Position numbers and translations under genes: made by a program. Below, one piece after another: positions 14,467 to 22,111 of a DNA stretch of 32,282 nt. The notes beneath the pieces are model-generated. The model made no database searches. It was not told the DNA's origin and saw only the letters and a program-made list of their open reading frames with translations. The first letter of the stretch is position 1; every line of letters begins with the position of its first letter. Source of the DNA: Gammaproteobacteria bacterium (GTDB lineage: Bacteria > Pseudomonadota > Gammaproteobacteria > Steroidobacterales > Woeseiaceae); assembly GCA_029863125.1 (NCBI GenBank), contig JAOTWB010000029.1, positions 1 through 32,282 on the forward strand. The letters run 5' to 3'.

Positions 14467-15867
14467 ATGAGATCAACGTTCGCTATTCTGTTTACAGTGT
14501 TGCTGGCGACCGCCGCCATCGCAGATGACAGATCGTCCGAGCATGCGCAAAAGACGCTGGAAATCTACCGGACGATCATCGAAATCGATACCTCCAAGGA
14601 TCGCGGCAACACGCCGAAAGTGGCTCAATACCTCGCCGATGAACTGCTCGCCGCAGGCTTTCCTGCCGAGGACATCGAGGTCCTACCCAAGCCGCCGTTC
14701 GCCGCACTCATTGCTCGCTATCGCGGTGCACTGGGCTCCAGTAAAAAACCGATACTCTTGCTGGGTCATATGGACGTAGTCGAGGCGAACAGCGAGGACT
14801 GGGAGCGGCCGCCGTTTACGCTCACGCAGGATGACAAGTACTTTTATGCGCGTGGCGCCGATGACAACAAGTTCGGCATCGCACAGCTAACGTCCACCTT
14901 TATCCGCTTAAAGAAAGAGGGTTTCTTGCCGAACCGTGACCTGATCATTGCGTTCACGGGAGACGAAGAAAGCGGCATGACAACGACACGCATGCTGGCC
15001 TACGAACGACCGGACCTCGCAAATGCCGAATTTGCGCTGAACTCGGACGCGGGCGGTGGCGCCCTGGACAAAGAGGGACGTGCGCTGACCTACAATATCC
15101 AGGCCGCGGAAAAAACCTACGCGACCTGGGAGATGACCGTCCACAATCCTGGTGGCCACAGCTCCAGGCCGCGACCGGACAACGCAATTTATGACCTCGC
15201 CGATGCCATCATGAAAATCGAGGCGTACCGGTTCCCTGTGCGCTGGCGCCAGATGACCCTCGACTACTTTCGCGTGACCGGCAGCAAGCTGGGCGGTGAT
15301 CTGGGCGAGGCCATGATTCGTTTTGCCGAAAACCCGGAGGATGAAGCGGCCAGCGATCGGCTTGCGCTTGAATCATCCTACGTCGGTACGACGCGAACCA
15401 CTTGCGTTGTGACCATGTTAAAAGCCGGGCACGCGGAAAACGCGCTGCCGCAGTCGGCTACGGCGACCGTAAACTGCCGCATTTTTCCAGGCACTGCCGT
15501 CGCCGACGTCGAGCAGACGCTGAAAGACGTCGTGGACAATGCCGCAATTGAGTTCGTGCTGCTCGACGAACCTACGGAGAGCCCGATATCGGAGCCGCGC
15601 GAGGACGTAGTTGCGGCCGTGTCGCGGGCAGTGCACGGCCGCTATCCGGACGTGCCGATTATTCCCTTCATGGAATCGGGTGGCACGGACGGCATGCACT
15701 TTCGACGCGCGGGCATTCCGACCTGGGCAGTCAGCGGCATTTTCATGGACCCCGATGATATGTACGCGCACGGCCTCAACGAGCGCGTTCCCATCGACGC
15801 TTTCTACGGCGCGCTGGATCACTGGAGCATCATTCTGCGGGAGCTCGCCGGAGACGGTGCGCAATGA
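14467..15867 (+). CDS. Secreted M20 family metallopeptidase
   Basis: The 466-residue protein begins with a type I signal peptide (LFTVLLATAAIADD) and has the di-zinc M20/M28 plan: GHMDVV with H101, GADDNK with the bridging D133, GDEESG with general base E167 and metal ligand E168, NSDAGGG with D194, a dimerisation/lid domain beginning NPGGHSSRP, and the last metal histidine in MYAHGLNER. Members cleave dipeptides or acyl-amino acids; a periplasmic carboxypeptidase-like role is likely. AAAGGA about 9 nt before ATG 14467 sets the start. A possible -10 TACAAT occurs at 14383-14388. The stop overlaps the start of the serine hydrolase gene by ATGA, so both are made together. Confidence 0.93.
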   Translation: MRSTFAILFTVLLATAAIADDRSSEHAQKTLEIYRTIIEIDTSKDRGNTPKVAQYLADELLAAGFPAEDIEVLPKPPFAALIARYRGALGSSKKPILLLGHMDVVEANSEDWERPPFTLTQDDKYFYARGADDNKFGIAQLTSTFIRLKKEGFLPNRDLIIAFTGDEESGMTTTRMLAYERPDLANAEFALNSDAGGGALDKEGRALTYNIQAAEKTYATWEMTVHNPGGHSSRPRPDNAIYDLADAIMKIEAYRFPVRWRQMTLDYFRVTGSKLGGDLGEAMIRFAENPEDEAASDRLALESSYVGTTRTTCVVTMLKAGHAENALPQSATATVNCRIFPGTAVADVEQTLKDVVDNAAIEFVLLDEPTESPISEPREDVVAAVSRAVHGRYPDVPIIPFMESGGTDGMHFRRAGIPTWAVSGIFMDPDDMYAHGLNERVPIDAFYGALDHWSIILRELAGDGAQ

Positions 15868-17309
15868 GAGCAGTCCCATTCCGTGCTTTGCAGCGGACTG
15901 CAGTGTGCATCGTGTTGCTGCTCGCGGGTACGTCGCAGGCGCAGCAGGTCGATGACTTCGATTATTTCCTGGCCGATCGCATCATCATTCGCAACGGGTT
16001 ACAGGCACTCCTGACATGCAACGGCTTGTTTACGTCAGGGCGCTCACTCGAGCAGCTATTTGCCCAGGAACTGGCCTACGTGACACATCCGGTCGGGACG
16101 GTTGACGGGGGCGAGTACCGGATCGATCTGGAGCGCAAGGCTGTGGCCGTCGGCGGACCGGAATCGGGTCCTGTCATTCACGCAGCCTTTCGTGACGGCA
16201 TTGGGTGTGTGGTGATGGCACCAAACCAGGACCTCGACGATATCGAATCGCTGCCGATTCTCGCATTGCCGGGTCCTGAGGGAGACCCGGCGACAACACC
16301 CTGGCCAATGGGCGATGTCACAGACCCGAATCTGCTGCCAGGCAACGTCGACTGGGCCGCGCTCGACGCGGCCTCCGACTGGGCTTTCGATCGTAAGTCG
16401 CCGGAACAAGTGACGTTGAGCCTGATCGTGGTGCACAAAGGTCAGATTATCCACGAGCGCTATGCCGACGGCGTGGACAGGACGACCCGCACTCGAACAT
16501 GGTCGACGGCGAAGAGTATTGCGGCAACGTTGATCGGCATGCTCGTTGATGAGGGCCGTCTTGAACTCGACGCGCCGCTCGGCATCGAGTGGTTGCCCGA
16601 GGTGGCGGCTTATGACTCGGATCCGCGTGACGCGATTACGCTCAGGCATGTGCTCAACATGTCGAGCGGCCTGTACCCGGTTGACAGCTTCGACATGGAG
16701 TACGCGACCGGATCCGGCCTTGCGTATTGGGCTGGCGCGAGCTCTGTCGACAACGCGCGTCGCCGTGGGTTGATACGTGAGCCGGGCACGCACTGGGACT
16801 ACGAGAATTACGACACATTGCTTGCGGTTTATGCGATGAAGCGCGCCCTGGGCGATACCAGGACCTACGCCGAGTTTCCGCGCAAAGCGCTGTTCGATCG
16901 CATCGGCATGCGCAGTACGCTGGCGAGCACCGATCGCTTCGGCGACTTCATTTTCAGCAGCCAGGTGTATACGACTGCGCGCGATCTGGCGCGCTTCGGC
17001 CTGCTGTACCTGCAGAACGGTGTCTGGCAGGGTCAGCGCCTGATTTCAGAGGACTGGATCGAATTCGTGCGCACACCGGCTCCCGCATCGGCCGGGCGCG
17101 GCAACGACTACGGCGGCCAGTTCTGGCTGGTTCCCGACGACCGGGACGACGTGCCGAGATCGGCGTATTCGACCGCGGGCAATCGCGGACAGTATGTTGT
17201 GATCATTCCGTCACACGAGACCGTCATCGTTCGACGTGGCCTCGACTACGGCAAGCAGGGTTTCAACCGCTGGGATCTGGCGCGTGAGGTATTGAAGGCG
17301 ATCAAATAG
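15864..17309 (+). CDS. Exported serine hydrolase of the beta-lactamase/NylB-like family
   Basis: A 481-residue protein with signal peptide (cleavage near SQAQQ). An N-terminal region without recognised domain (about 30-165) precedes an SxxK serine-hydrolase core. Key motifs are S214-T-A-K217 in WSTAKS, Y313-E-N315, and a late TAGNRGQ standing where class C enzymes have K/H-x-G. HVLNMSSGLYP, GTHWDYENYD and YTTARDLARFGLLYLQNG are typical of 6-aminohexanoate-dimer-hydrolase-like and esterase members. It is probably a periplasmic amidase or esterase rather than a true beta-lactamase. Its 4-bp overlap with the M20 peptidase suggests consecutive steps on an amide or peptide substrate. No terminator was evident in the 120 bp to the cytochrome gene. 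Confidence 0.9.
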   Translation: MRAVPFRALQRTAVCIVLLLAGTSQAQQVDDFDYFLADRIIIRNGLQALLTCNGLFTSGRSLEQLFAQELAYVTHPVGTVDGGEYRIDLERKAVAVGGPESGPVIHAAFRDGIGCVVMAPNQDLDDIESLPILALPGPEGDPATTPWPMGDVTDPNLLPGNVDWAALDAASDWAFDRKSPEQVTLSLIVVHKGQIIHERYADGVDRTTRTRTWSTAKSIAATLIGMLVDEGRLELDAPLGIEWLPEVAAYDSDPRDAITLRHVLNMSSGLYPVDSFDMEYATGSGLAYWAGASSVDNARRRGLIREPGTHWDYENYDTLLAVYAMKRALGDTRTYAEFPRKALFDRIGMRSTLASTDRFGDFIFSSQVYTTARDLARFGLLYLQNGVWQGQRLISEDWIEFVRTPAPASAGRGNDYGGQFWLVPDDRDDVPRSAYSTAGNRGQYVVIIPSHETVIVRRGLDYGKQGFNRWDLAREVLKAIK

Positions 17310-17429
17310 CATCGACGCACGGTTTTGTTAGCACAAAGCACCGAAATCGAATATTCTTGCGGTCGAAATCGAAGCCGACAGCACGTCGGGCGGTGCCTAT
17401 TTCCACTTCTTACCCACAATGGAGTAGCC

Positions 17430-17927
17430 ATGAAATTTTACTCACTCTTGATCATCGGCCTGGTACTCGGCCTCGCGGGCTGCGCCGAGAAGGAACAAGC
17501 ATCAGCGCCACAGGGTGCCGATGCCGATGCCGCTACCGCCGCCAAGTCGGCTACGCTTGAATCGACCGTTGCAGAAACGACCGTCGCCGAAACAGCAGTG
17601 GTGGAGAAAGACGAGATGGGAAGCGCGTCGTTTATCTCGCACATGCACCATCACGCGAGCCAGCTCGAGCGCCTCAACGCCGCACTGGAAGCAGGAAGTC
17701 TTGCAGCGGCGCAAAGGCCGGCATACTGGTTGTCCGGGCATGATGAGACTATTGGTGTGCCTGATGACTGGCAGGTTTATGTCGATGGCATGCGCAGCGC
17801 TGCCAGCTCGGTCTCTGAGGCATCGGATCTTGCCGCAGCAACGGCGGCAGCCGAACGTATCGAGAACAGTTGCCGTGGTTGCCATACGGCGGCCGGTATA
17901 GAGGTCGTGAATTTGCAGCCGGAATAG
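17430..17927 (+). CDS. c-type cytochrome lipoprotein (cytochrome c'/c556-like helices)
   Basis: 165 residues with a lipobox LAGC (Cys18) and a low-complexity linker (about 21-60) containing the near-repeat STVAE-TTVAE-TAVVE. A helical part follows: SFISHMHHHASQLERLNAALEAGSLAAAQRPAYWLSGHD. This pattern, with a histidine-rich first helix, a GxLxxA turn and an AxWL end, recalls small four-helix cytochromes. The haem site C148-R-G-C151-H152 is near the C-terminus as in cytochrome c' proteins. It is predicted to be membrane-tethered in the periplasm and to carry electrons. I use ATG 17430 (GGAG 5 nt upstream) because the upstream extension has no signal peptide. It faces a second haem-c lipoprotein gene with a 27-bp gap holding a small hairpin. 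Confidence 0.87.
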   Translation: MKFYSLLIIGLVLGLAGCAEKEQASAPQGADADAATAAKSATLESTVAETTVAETAVVEKDEMGSASFISHMHHHASQLERLNAALEAGSLAAAQRPAYWLSGHDETIGVPDDWQVYVDGMRSAASSVSEASDLAAATAAAERIENSCRGCHTAAGIEVVNLQPE

Positions 17928-17952
17928 GCAGACGCGAGAATTCCGCGGCTGC
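17928..17952. terminator. Possible hairpin terminator between convergent cytochrome genes
   Basis: GCAG-A-CGCG and CGCG-G-CTGC pair around a 7-nt loop (one A/G mismatch). The element exactly fills the gap between the stops of the two convergent haem-c genes. It has only TTCT on the plus side and no U-run on the minus side, so it may act bidirectionally with limited strength. Confidence 0.4.
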
Positions 17953-17954
17953 TT

Positions 17955-18413
17955 CTAGCCCGGATACATGCGGTACTGATAATCCGGTGGCACAACCTTG
18001 TAATGGGGTTGCAGGAACATGACGATGTCAATTAGCTCCTGAACGGTCATGTACTCGTTGTAGATGTACATCTTGGACACACCGTCTTCCGATACAACCT
18101 CTGTCGCGTAGCCGGTGGCCAATTTGTGTGACGGGTTGATAATCGACGTTATTAATTGCCCGTAGGTCCTGACCTGAGTTACGGAGCCGCCTAGTTCAAC
18201 GTAGGGCGGCGGGTAACCCGGTATGCCGGCAACCTGCTCACCACTGATCGTGTGACACTGGTTGCACTGCATGTAAAAAAAGGCCTCGCGGCCGGCATCG
18301 GGGTCGCCGTCCGGCAGCCGAAAACCTTTTTCCGACATCATGGCCTGCCGATCGCACCCGCTCAGAGCGACAAGGCTGACCAAGAGTAATGCCAATACGG
18401 AACGCGTGTTCAT
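17955..18413 (-). CDS. Mono-haem c-type cytochrome lipoprotein
   Basis: 152 residues: lipoprotein signal VLALLLVSLVALSGC (Cys20), then a class I cytochrome c domain starting DAGREAFFYMQ, with C50-N-Q-C53-H54 as haem attachment. PPPYVELGGSVTQVRTYGQLITSIINPSHKLATGY and the ending MTVQELIDIVMFLQPHY follow the usual order of a cytochrome c fold. A methionine in SKMYIYNEYM may be the sixth haem ligand. Predicted location is the periplasmic face of a membrane. GGGAGG sits just before ATG 18413; longer in-frame readings to 18452 would bury the signal peptide. The redox partner is unknown; the convergent haem-c lipoprotein is an obvious candidate. It diverges from the VOC gene with a 200-bp gap containing a short CCGCATGCGG palindrome (18495-18504). 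Confidence 0.9.
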   Translation of the reverse strand: MNTRSVLALLLVSLVALSGCDRQAMMSEKGFRLPDGDPDAGREAFFYMQCNQCHTISGEQVAGIPGYPPPYVELGGSVTQVRTYGQLITSIINPSHKLATGYATEVVSEDGVSKMYIYNEYMTVQELIDIVMFLQPHYKVVPPDYQYRMYPG

Positions 18414-18613
18414 GACAGACCTCCCGATCGAGCTGGCTCGAACTACTCCCAATTATTCTTAGCATGAATAAGCACTTACGAGAATCCGGGAAAACCGCAT
18501 GCGGGCCGGCATGTCTCGGACCGGGCTTCGATTACACGCGAGAAAATCTGCATTGGCAGACGGCCGCTGGAGGATTATGCTCGACATTCACCAGGGCGAG
18601 CAGGTGACCGGTC

Positions 18614-19021
18614 ATGCATCGCAGTCAGCTTGCAGGAATCATCATCGATTGCGAGGGGGATGACCTCGACGCAGCCGCGCACTTTTGGGAACAGGCGCTG
18701 GGCTACAGCCAGAAACCGCTGACCGACCCGGAGGACGCCAGGTACCGCGGCCTGGATACCGGCGCCGATCAGGGTTACATCGAGGTGCAGAGTGTCGAAC
18801 ATCCGAGTCGGGTGCACATCGACATTGAGACAGACGATATCGAAGCCGAGGTGCGGCGCCTCGAGGCGCTGGGCGCGAAGAGAATCGAGCAGATTCGAAG
18901 CTGGTGGGTCATGGAAGCGCCGACCGGTCATCGATTTTGCGTCGTCCGCGCCGGTCGGGAGAATTTCGAGGAGACTGCGAACGCGTGGAGCAGCGGCACA
19001 CCGCGCAGCGGTGAAACTTGA
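18614..19021 (+). CDS. VOC (glyoxalase-like) family protein
   Basis: 135 residues with the glyoxalase/VOC betaalphabetabetabeta plan. LAGIIIDCEGDDLDAAAHFWEQALGYS opens the first module (strand, then the conserved helix ending in FW-x2-ALGY). GYIEVQSV and RVHIDIETDDIEAEVRRLEALGAKR form the second. WWVMEAPTGHRFCVVR provides the final strands. H- and E-containing strands could bind a metal as in related lyases and dioxygenases, but the reaction cannot be deduced. This is a single-module, cytosolic protein that would dimerise. The AGGTGA 6 nt before the ATG is acceptable. A 28-codon out-of-frame ORF at 18577-18663 overlaps the start. Confidence 0.87.
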   Translation: MHRSQLAGIIIDCEGDDLDAAAHFWEQALGYSQKPLTDPEDARYRGLDTGADQGYIEVQSVEHPSRVHIDIETDDIEAEVRRLEALGAKRIEQIRSWWVMEAPTGHRFCVVRAGRENFEETANAWSSGTPRSGET

Positions 19022-19128
19022 GCCGTCCAGATCGGTCAAATCTGTCGTGGTTGGTAAGTGAACGCCGCAGCGATTTCACAGATTCGCAGGCCTGAAGTCG
19101 AAGTATTGCCAGCACCGGGGTTAGTCAA

Positions 19129-21099
19129 ATGAAGCGACTGCTGAGTGCCGTAACTGGATCGATTCTTATTTCGCTCGCCGGCTGTGGCGGCTCGTCGGAC
19201 GCTGAATCGCCGGGCAACCCGACGGGTGGTCCAGTCGGTCTGCTGAGCCCGGTAACGGATGCCGCCGCGTTTGAGGCGTCGCTCAAGTCAGCGCTAACGG
19301 CAATGAGCAGCGACCTGCAGCTGGCTGTCGCAGACGGCATAGCAGGGGGCGCGGCGGAAAGCGGCAGTTTCACCGGCACCTATACGCAGGAGGTCAACGT
19401 CGATGAATTTGACGCGGTCCGTTATGACGGCTCGCACCTGTTTGTCGCACCTCGGCGTTATTTCAACTGTTGCTTTATTCTCGCGGCCGCGTCTTCGGAC
19501 GGCGCCGCGAACACGGGCAACGATCCCCAGCGATCGATCCGCATTCTAGCGACCGACCCCGGCAGCGCTTCGGCCGAACTTGCCGGCACAATCGCACTCG
19601 AGGACAACGTATCGGTCCAGGGTATGTACCTTACTGCCGATCGCATGTTCGCACTGACCAGTGAATCGATTTATGGCAGCTACGGCGAGCTTTGGGCCGA
19701 CCTCGCGATATGGGCACCCGAGCAGCTCGGCTACCGGGTCTACGACGTCAGCGATGTGGGCCAGCCTACGATCGAAGTGGATGCCAAGATCGATGGCATC
19801 TTCGTCGAAAGCCGGCGCATCGGTGACACCGTCTACATCGTGAGCAGGTACACGCCCTATATTGACGGGCTCAATTATTACGTGACGACCGCAGAACAGC
19901 AGGCTCAGAATCAGCAGATTCTCGCCGGCGTTTCGCTCGATGACATGTTGCCGACGATCACGATCAACGGCGTGACCCGGGCACTCGTCGCACCCGATCG
20001 CTGTTACGTCACGACGGCGGACGATGCAACCGGTTACGCTACCATCACCAGTATCACGGCCGTGCCCATCAACGATCCGACCTCATTTGCGACCACTTGT
20101 TACAACGAAGATGCCTACGGCGTCTACGTGTCGCAAAACGCGCTGTACCTGACCGAGTTACGTGCGGATCCCGAGCGGGCCCGCGACGTCACCCGCATTC
20201 ACAAATTCGCCCTGTCGAGCGCCGAAGTGCGTTACCGCGGCTCGGCCGACATCGACGGCACCGTCTGGCGCGGCGGCCAGGCTGATTTCCGCATGAGCGA
20301 GAATGCGGGCGACCTGCGCGTACTAGCGTCGCAGTTTGACTGGACCAACGAAGACTTTGTCGATCACACGCTGTACATACTGCGCGAGGCGAATAGCATT
20401 GCCCGTCTCGATCTCGACATCGTGTCGACCTTGCCGAACGCGGCGCGACCTGAGGAAATCGGCAAGCCGAATGAAGCGCTTTACGGCGTACGCTTCCTTG
20501 CAGACAGGGCCTACGCCGTGACCTTTATGCAGATCGATCCGCTGTACGTGCTCGACCTGGCCAATGCAGGGGACCCGTACATCGCCGGCGAGCTCGAAAT
20601 CACAGGATTCTCGGACTTCCTGCACCCGGTCAACGACGAGCTTCTGCTCGGTCTCGGCAGGGGCGGCAACGGTGGTGTCAAGCTGGAGCTTTTCGATGTG
20701 TCCGACATCGCGCAACCTCTGTCGCGCGGCAGTGCAACGCTCGGTGGCCCCGGTTCGTGGAGCGAGGCGATTTATGATCGCCATGCTTTCGTTTACCAGG
20801 CGGACGTTAACGGCCTCGATCGGCTGGCCATTCCGGCGAACCTCCACAGCCCGGACGGCAGCTTTGGTGATTACGAGTCGGGGCTGTACCTGTTCGAGAT
20901 TCGTGACAAGAGTGCGCCGCAGAGTGCATCGCTCAACAGTGTGGGTTCGATCTTAGCGCCGGTAGAAGGCACCGCGGGACCTTTCTATTCCGAGCGCAAT
21001 CGCGCCTTCATCCACGACGATACCGTGTATTACGTTCGTGACGAGGATGTCTGGGCCGCTTTCTGGGATACACCGACGATTGTTAGCGGGCCGTTCTGA
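19129..21099 (+). CDS. Large beta-propeller lipoprotein (Beta_propel-like)
   Basis: 656 residues: lipobox SLAGC (Cys19), a glycine/serine linker, then a region resembling the secreted Beta_propel (PF09826-type) family. Landmarks are AVRYDGSHLFVAPR, the repeated blade theme YRVYDVSDVGQPT / LYVLDLANAGDPYIAGELEITGFSDFLHPV split over several blades, LELFDVSDIAQPLS, and final LYLFEIRD. Blades pair a V/L-x-D-V-S/A type strand with a proline-bearing turn. An unusual adjacent cysteine pair occurs in YFNCCFI (around residues 110-116). It is predicted to be anchored in the outer membrane or periplasm, probably as a binding or scaffold protein; no active site is evident. The ribosome site is weak. The next gene starts 25 bp after the stop but has its own -10 element. 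Confidence 0.85.
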   Translation: MKRLLSAVTGSILISLAGCGGSSDAESPGNPTGGPVGLLSPVTDAAAFEASLKSALTAMSSDLQLAVADGIAGGAAESGSFTGTYTQEVNVDEFDAVRYDGSHLFVAPRRYFNCCFILAAASSDGAANTGNDPQRSIRILATDPGSASAELAGTIALEDNVSVQGMYLTADRMFALTSESIYGSYGELWADLAIWAPEQLGYRVYDVSDVGQPTIEVDAKIDGIFVESRRIGDTVYIVSRYTPYIDGLNYYVTTAEQQAQNQQILAGVSLDDMLPTITINGVTRALVAPDRCYVTTADDATGYATITSITAVPINDPTSFATTCYNEDAYGVYVSQNALYLTELRADPERARDVTRIHKFALSSAEVRYRGSADIDGTVWRGGQADFRMSENAGDLRVLASQFDWTNEDFVDHTLYILREANSIARLDLDIVSTLPNAARPEEIGKPNEALYGVRFLADRAYAVTFMQIDPLYVLDLANAGDPYIAGELEITGFSDFLHPVNDELLLGLGRGGNGGVKLELFDVSDIAQPLSRGSATLGGPGSWSEAIYDRHAFVYQADVNGLDRLAIPANLHSPDGSFGDYESGLYLFEIRDKSAPQSASLNSVGSILAPVEGTAGPFYSERNRAFIHDDTVYYVRDEDVWAAFWDTPTIVSGPF

Positions 21100-21112
21100 C
21101 GCGAAAAGGGCA

Positions 21113-21118
21113 TATAAT
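21113..21118 (+). promoter_or_regulatory. -10 element placed for a leaderless transcript
   Basis: A perfect TATAAT ends 6 nt before the GTG of the metallophosphoesterase. With normal -10 to start spacing, transcription would begin at or next to that GTG, giving an mRNA without a 5' leader. No good -35 box is visible at 16-18 nt upstream and no Shine-Dalgarno site is possible in this arrangement. Confidence 0.5.
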
Positions 21119-21124
21119 CAACGG

Positions 21125-22084
21125 GTGAACTACGACCTGATCGGCGATATTCACGGCCACAGCGAGCCGCTAGTCGAGTTGCTGGAAAAGCTTGGCTATA
21201 GCCTTTCTAACGGTGTGTATCGGCAGCCCGACAGGCAGGTCATATTCCTCGGCGATTTCATCGACCGCGGACCCCACCAACGCGAGGTCATCAAGATCGT
21301 CCGCCCCATGATAGAGGATGGTGTGGCGCTGTCGGTCATGGGCAACCACGAATTCAATGCGATCGCGTACTTCACCGAAGACCCCGAAAATCCTGGCCAG
21401 TACCTGAGGCAACATACCGACCGCCACCGGCGTCAACACCAGGCGTTTCTCGACGCCTACCAGGGAGCCGATGACTATGCCGAACTCATCGAGTGGTTTC
21501 GCTCGTTGCCGCTGTGGCTGGAGCTGCCGGGCCTGCGTGTCGTACACGCCTGCTGGGACGATGCCTTGATAGAGGATTTGCAGGTCTGCTTTCCGTCAAT
21601 CAACCAGTACCTGGACGATAATCTGCTCCTGCGCGCATCGCGGACAGGGCGCAGCGAGCACGATGCGATCGAGACCTTGCTAAAAGGCAAGGAGATCGAA
21701 CTGCCCAAAGGGCACATGTTTTTCGACAAGGATGGCCATACGCGGCATGAGGTTCGCATACGCTGGTTCGACGGCGATGCGCGTACCTACTACGAGGCGT
21801 TCCTCGGGCCCGAAAAAGCGAGAAGTCATATTCCCGAGGATCCGATCGGGGCGGACCATCTTTTGCAGTACTCGCACGACGATCCGCCCGTCTTCATCGG
21901 GCACTACTGGCTGGACTCCGAACCTGAGCTACTGGCGCCCAACGTGGCCTGTCTCGACTACAGCGTGGCGGGGAAGAGCGGCGGGAAGCTGGTGGCCTAC
22001 CGCTGGGATGGGGAGCAGGCGTTGAGCAACGACAAATTCGTGTACGTGGAGACGGCGCCGGCACAGCAGCTCACGGGCGCGTGA
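21125..22084 (+). CDS. Metallophosphoesterase (PrpE/ApaH/PP2A-like)
   Basis: 319 residues from GTG 21125, which lies directly before the conserved first strand. The calcineurin-like metal site is complete: G7-D8-I-H10-G-H12, G43-D44-F-I-D47-R-G, G73-N74-H75-E76, then VVHACWDD and FIGHYWLD as later histidines. The family hydrolyses phosphoproteins or diadenosine polyphosphates; bacterial PrpE-type enzymes are the nearest recognised group. The large segment between GNHE and VVHACWD (about residues 80-140) is an insertion with ADDYAELIEWFRSLPLWLEL, seen in this group. The stop is 27 bp before the AAA-FHA gene, so both are probably on one transcript. That pairing suggests it could reverse a phosphorylation read by the FHA domain. 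This is inference, as no kinase gene is present in the window. Confidence 0.9.
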   Translation: MNYDLIGDIHGHSEPLVELLEKLGYSLSNGVYRQPDRQVIFLGDFIDRGPHQREVIKIVRPMIEDGVALSVMGNHEFNAIAYFTEDPENPGQYLRQHTDRHRRQHQAFLDAYQGADDYAELIEWFRSLPLWLELPGLRVVHACWDDALIEDLQVCFPSINQYLDDNLLLRASRTGRSEHDAIETLLKGKEIELPKGHMFFDKDGHTRHEVRIRWFDGDARTYYEAFLGPEKARSHIPEDPIGADHLLQYSHDDPPVFIGHYWLDSEPELLAPNVACLDYSVAGKSGGKLVAYRWDGEQALSNDKFVYVETAPAQQLTGA

Positions 22085-22111
22085 TAAGCTCGTCCGTGGA
22101 ATTACTGCATT

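Noticed and set aside
18577..18663. 28-codon ORF before and overlapping the VOC gene, with GGAGG
   Set aside because: The GGAGG is only 3 nt from the ATG, the peptide has no features of a leader peptide, and the overlap may be chance.
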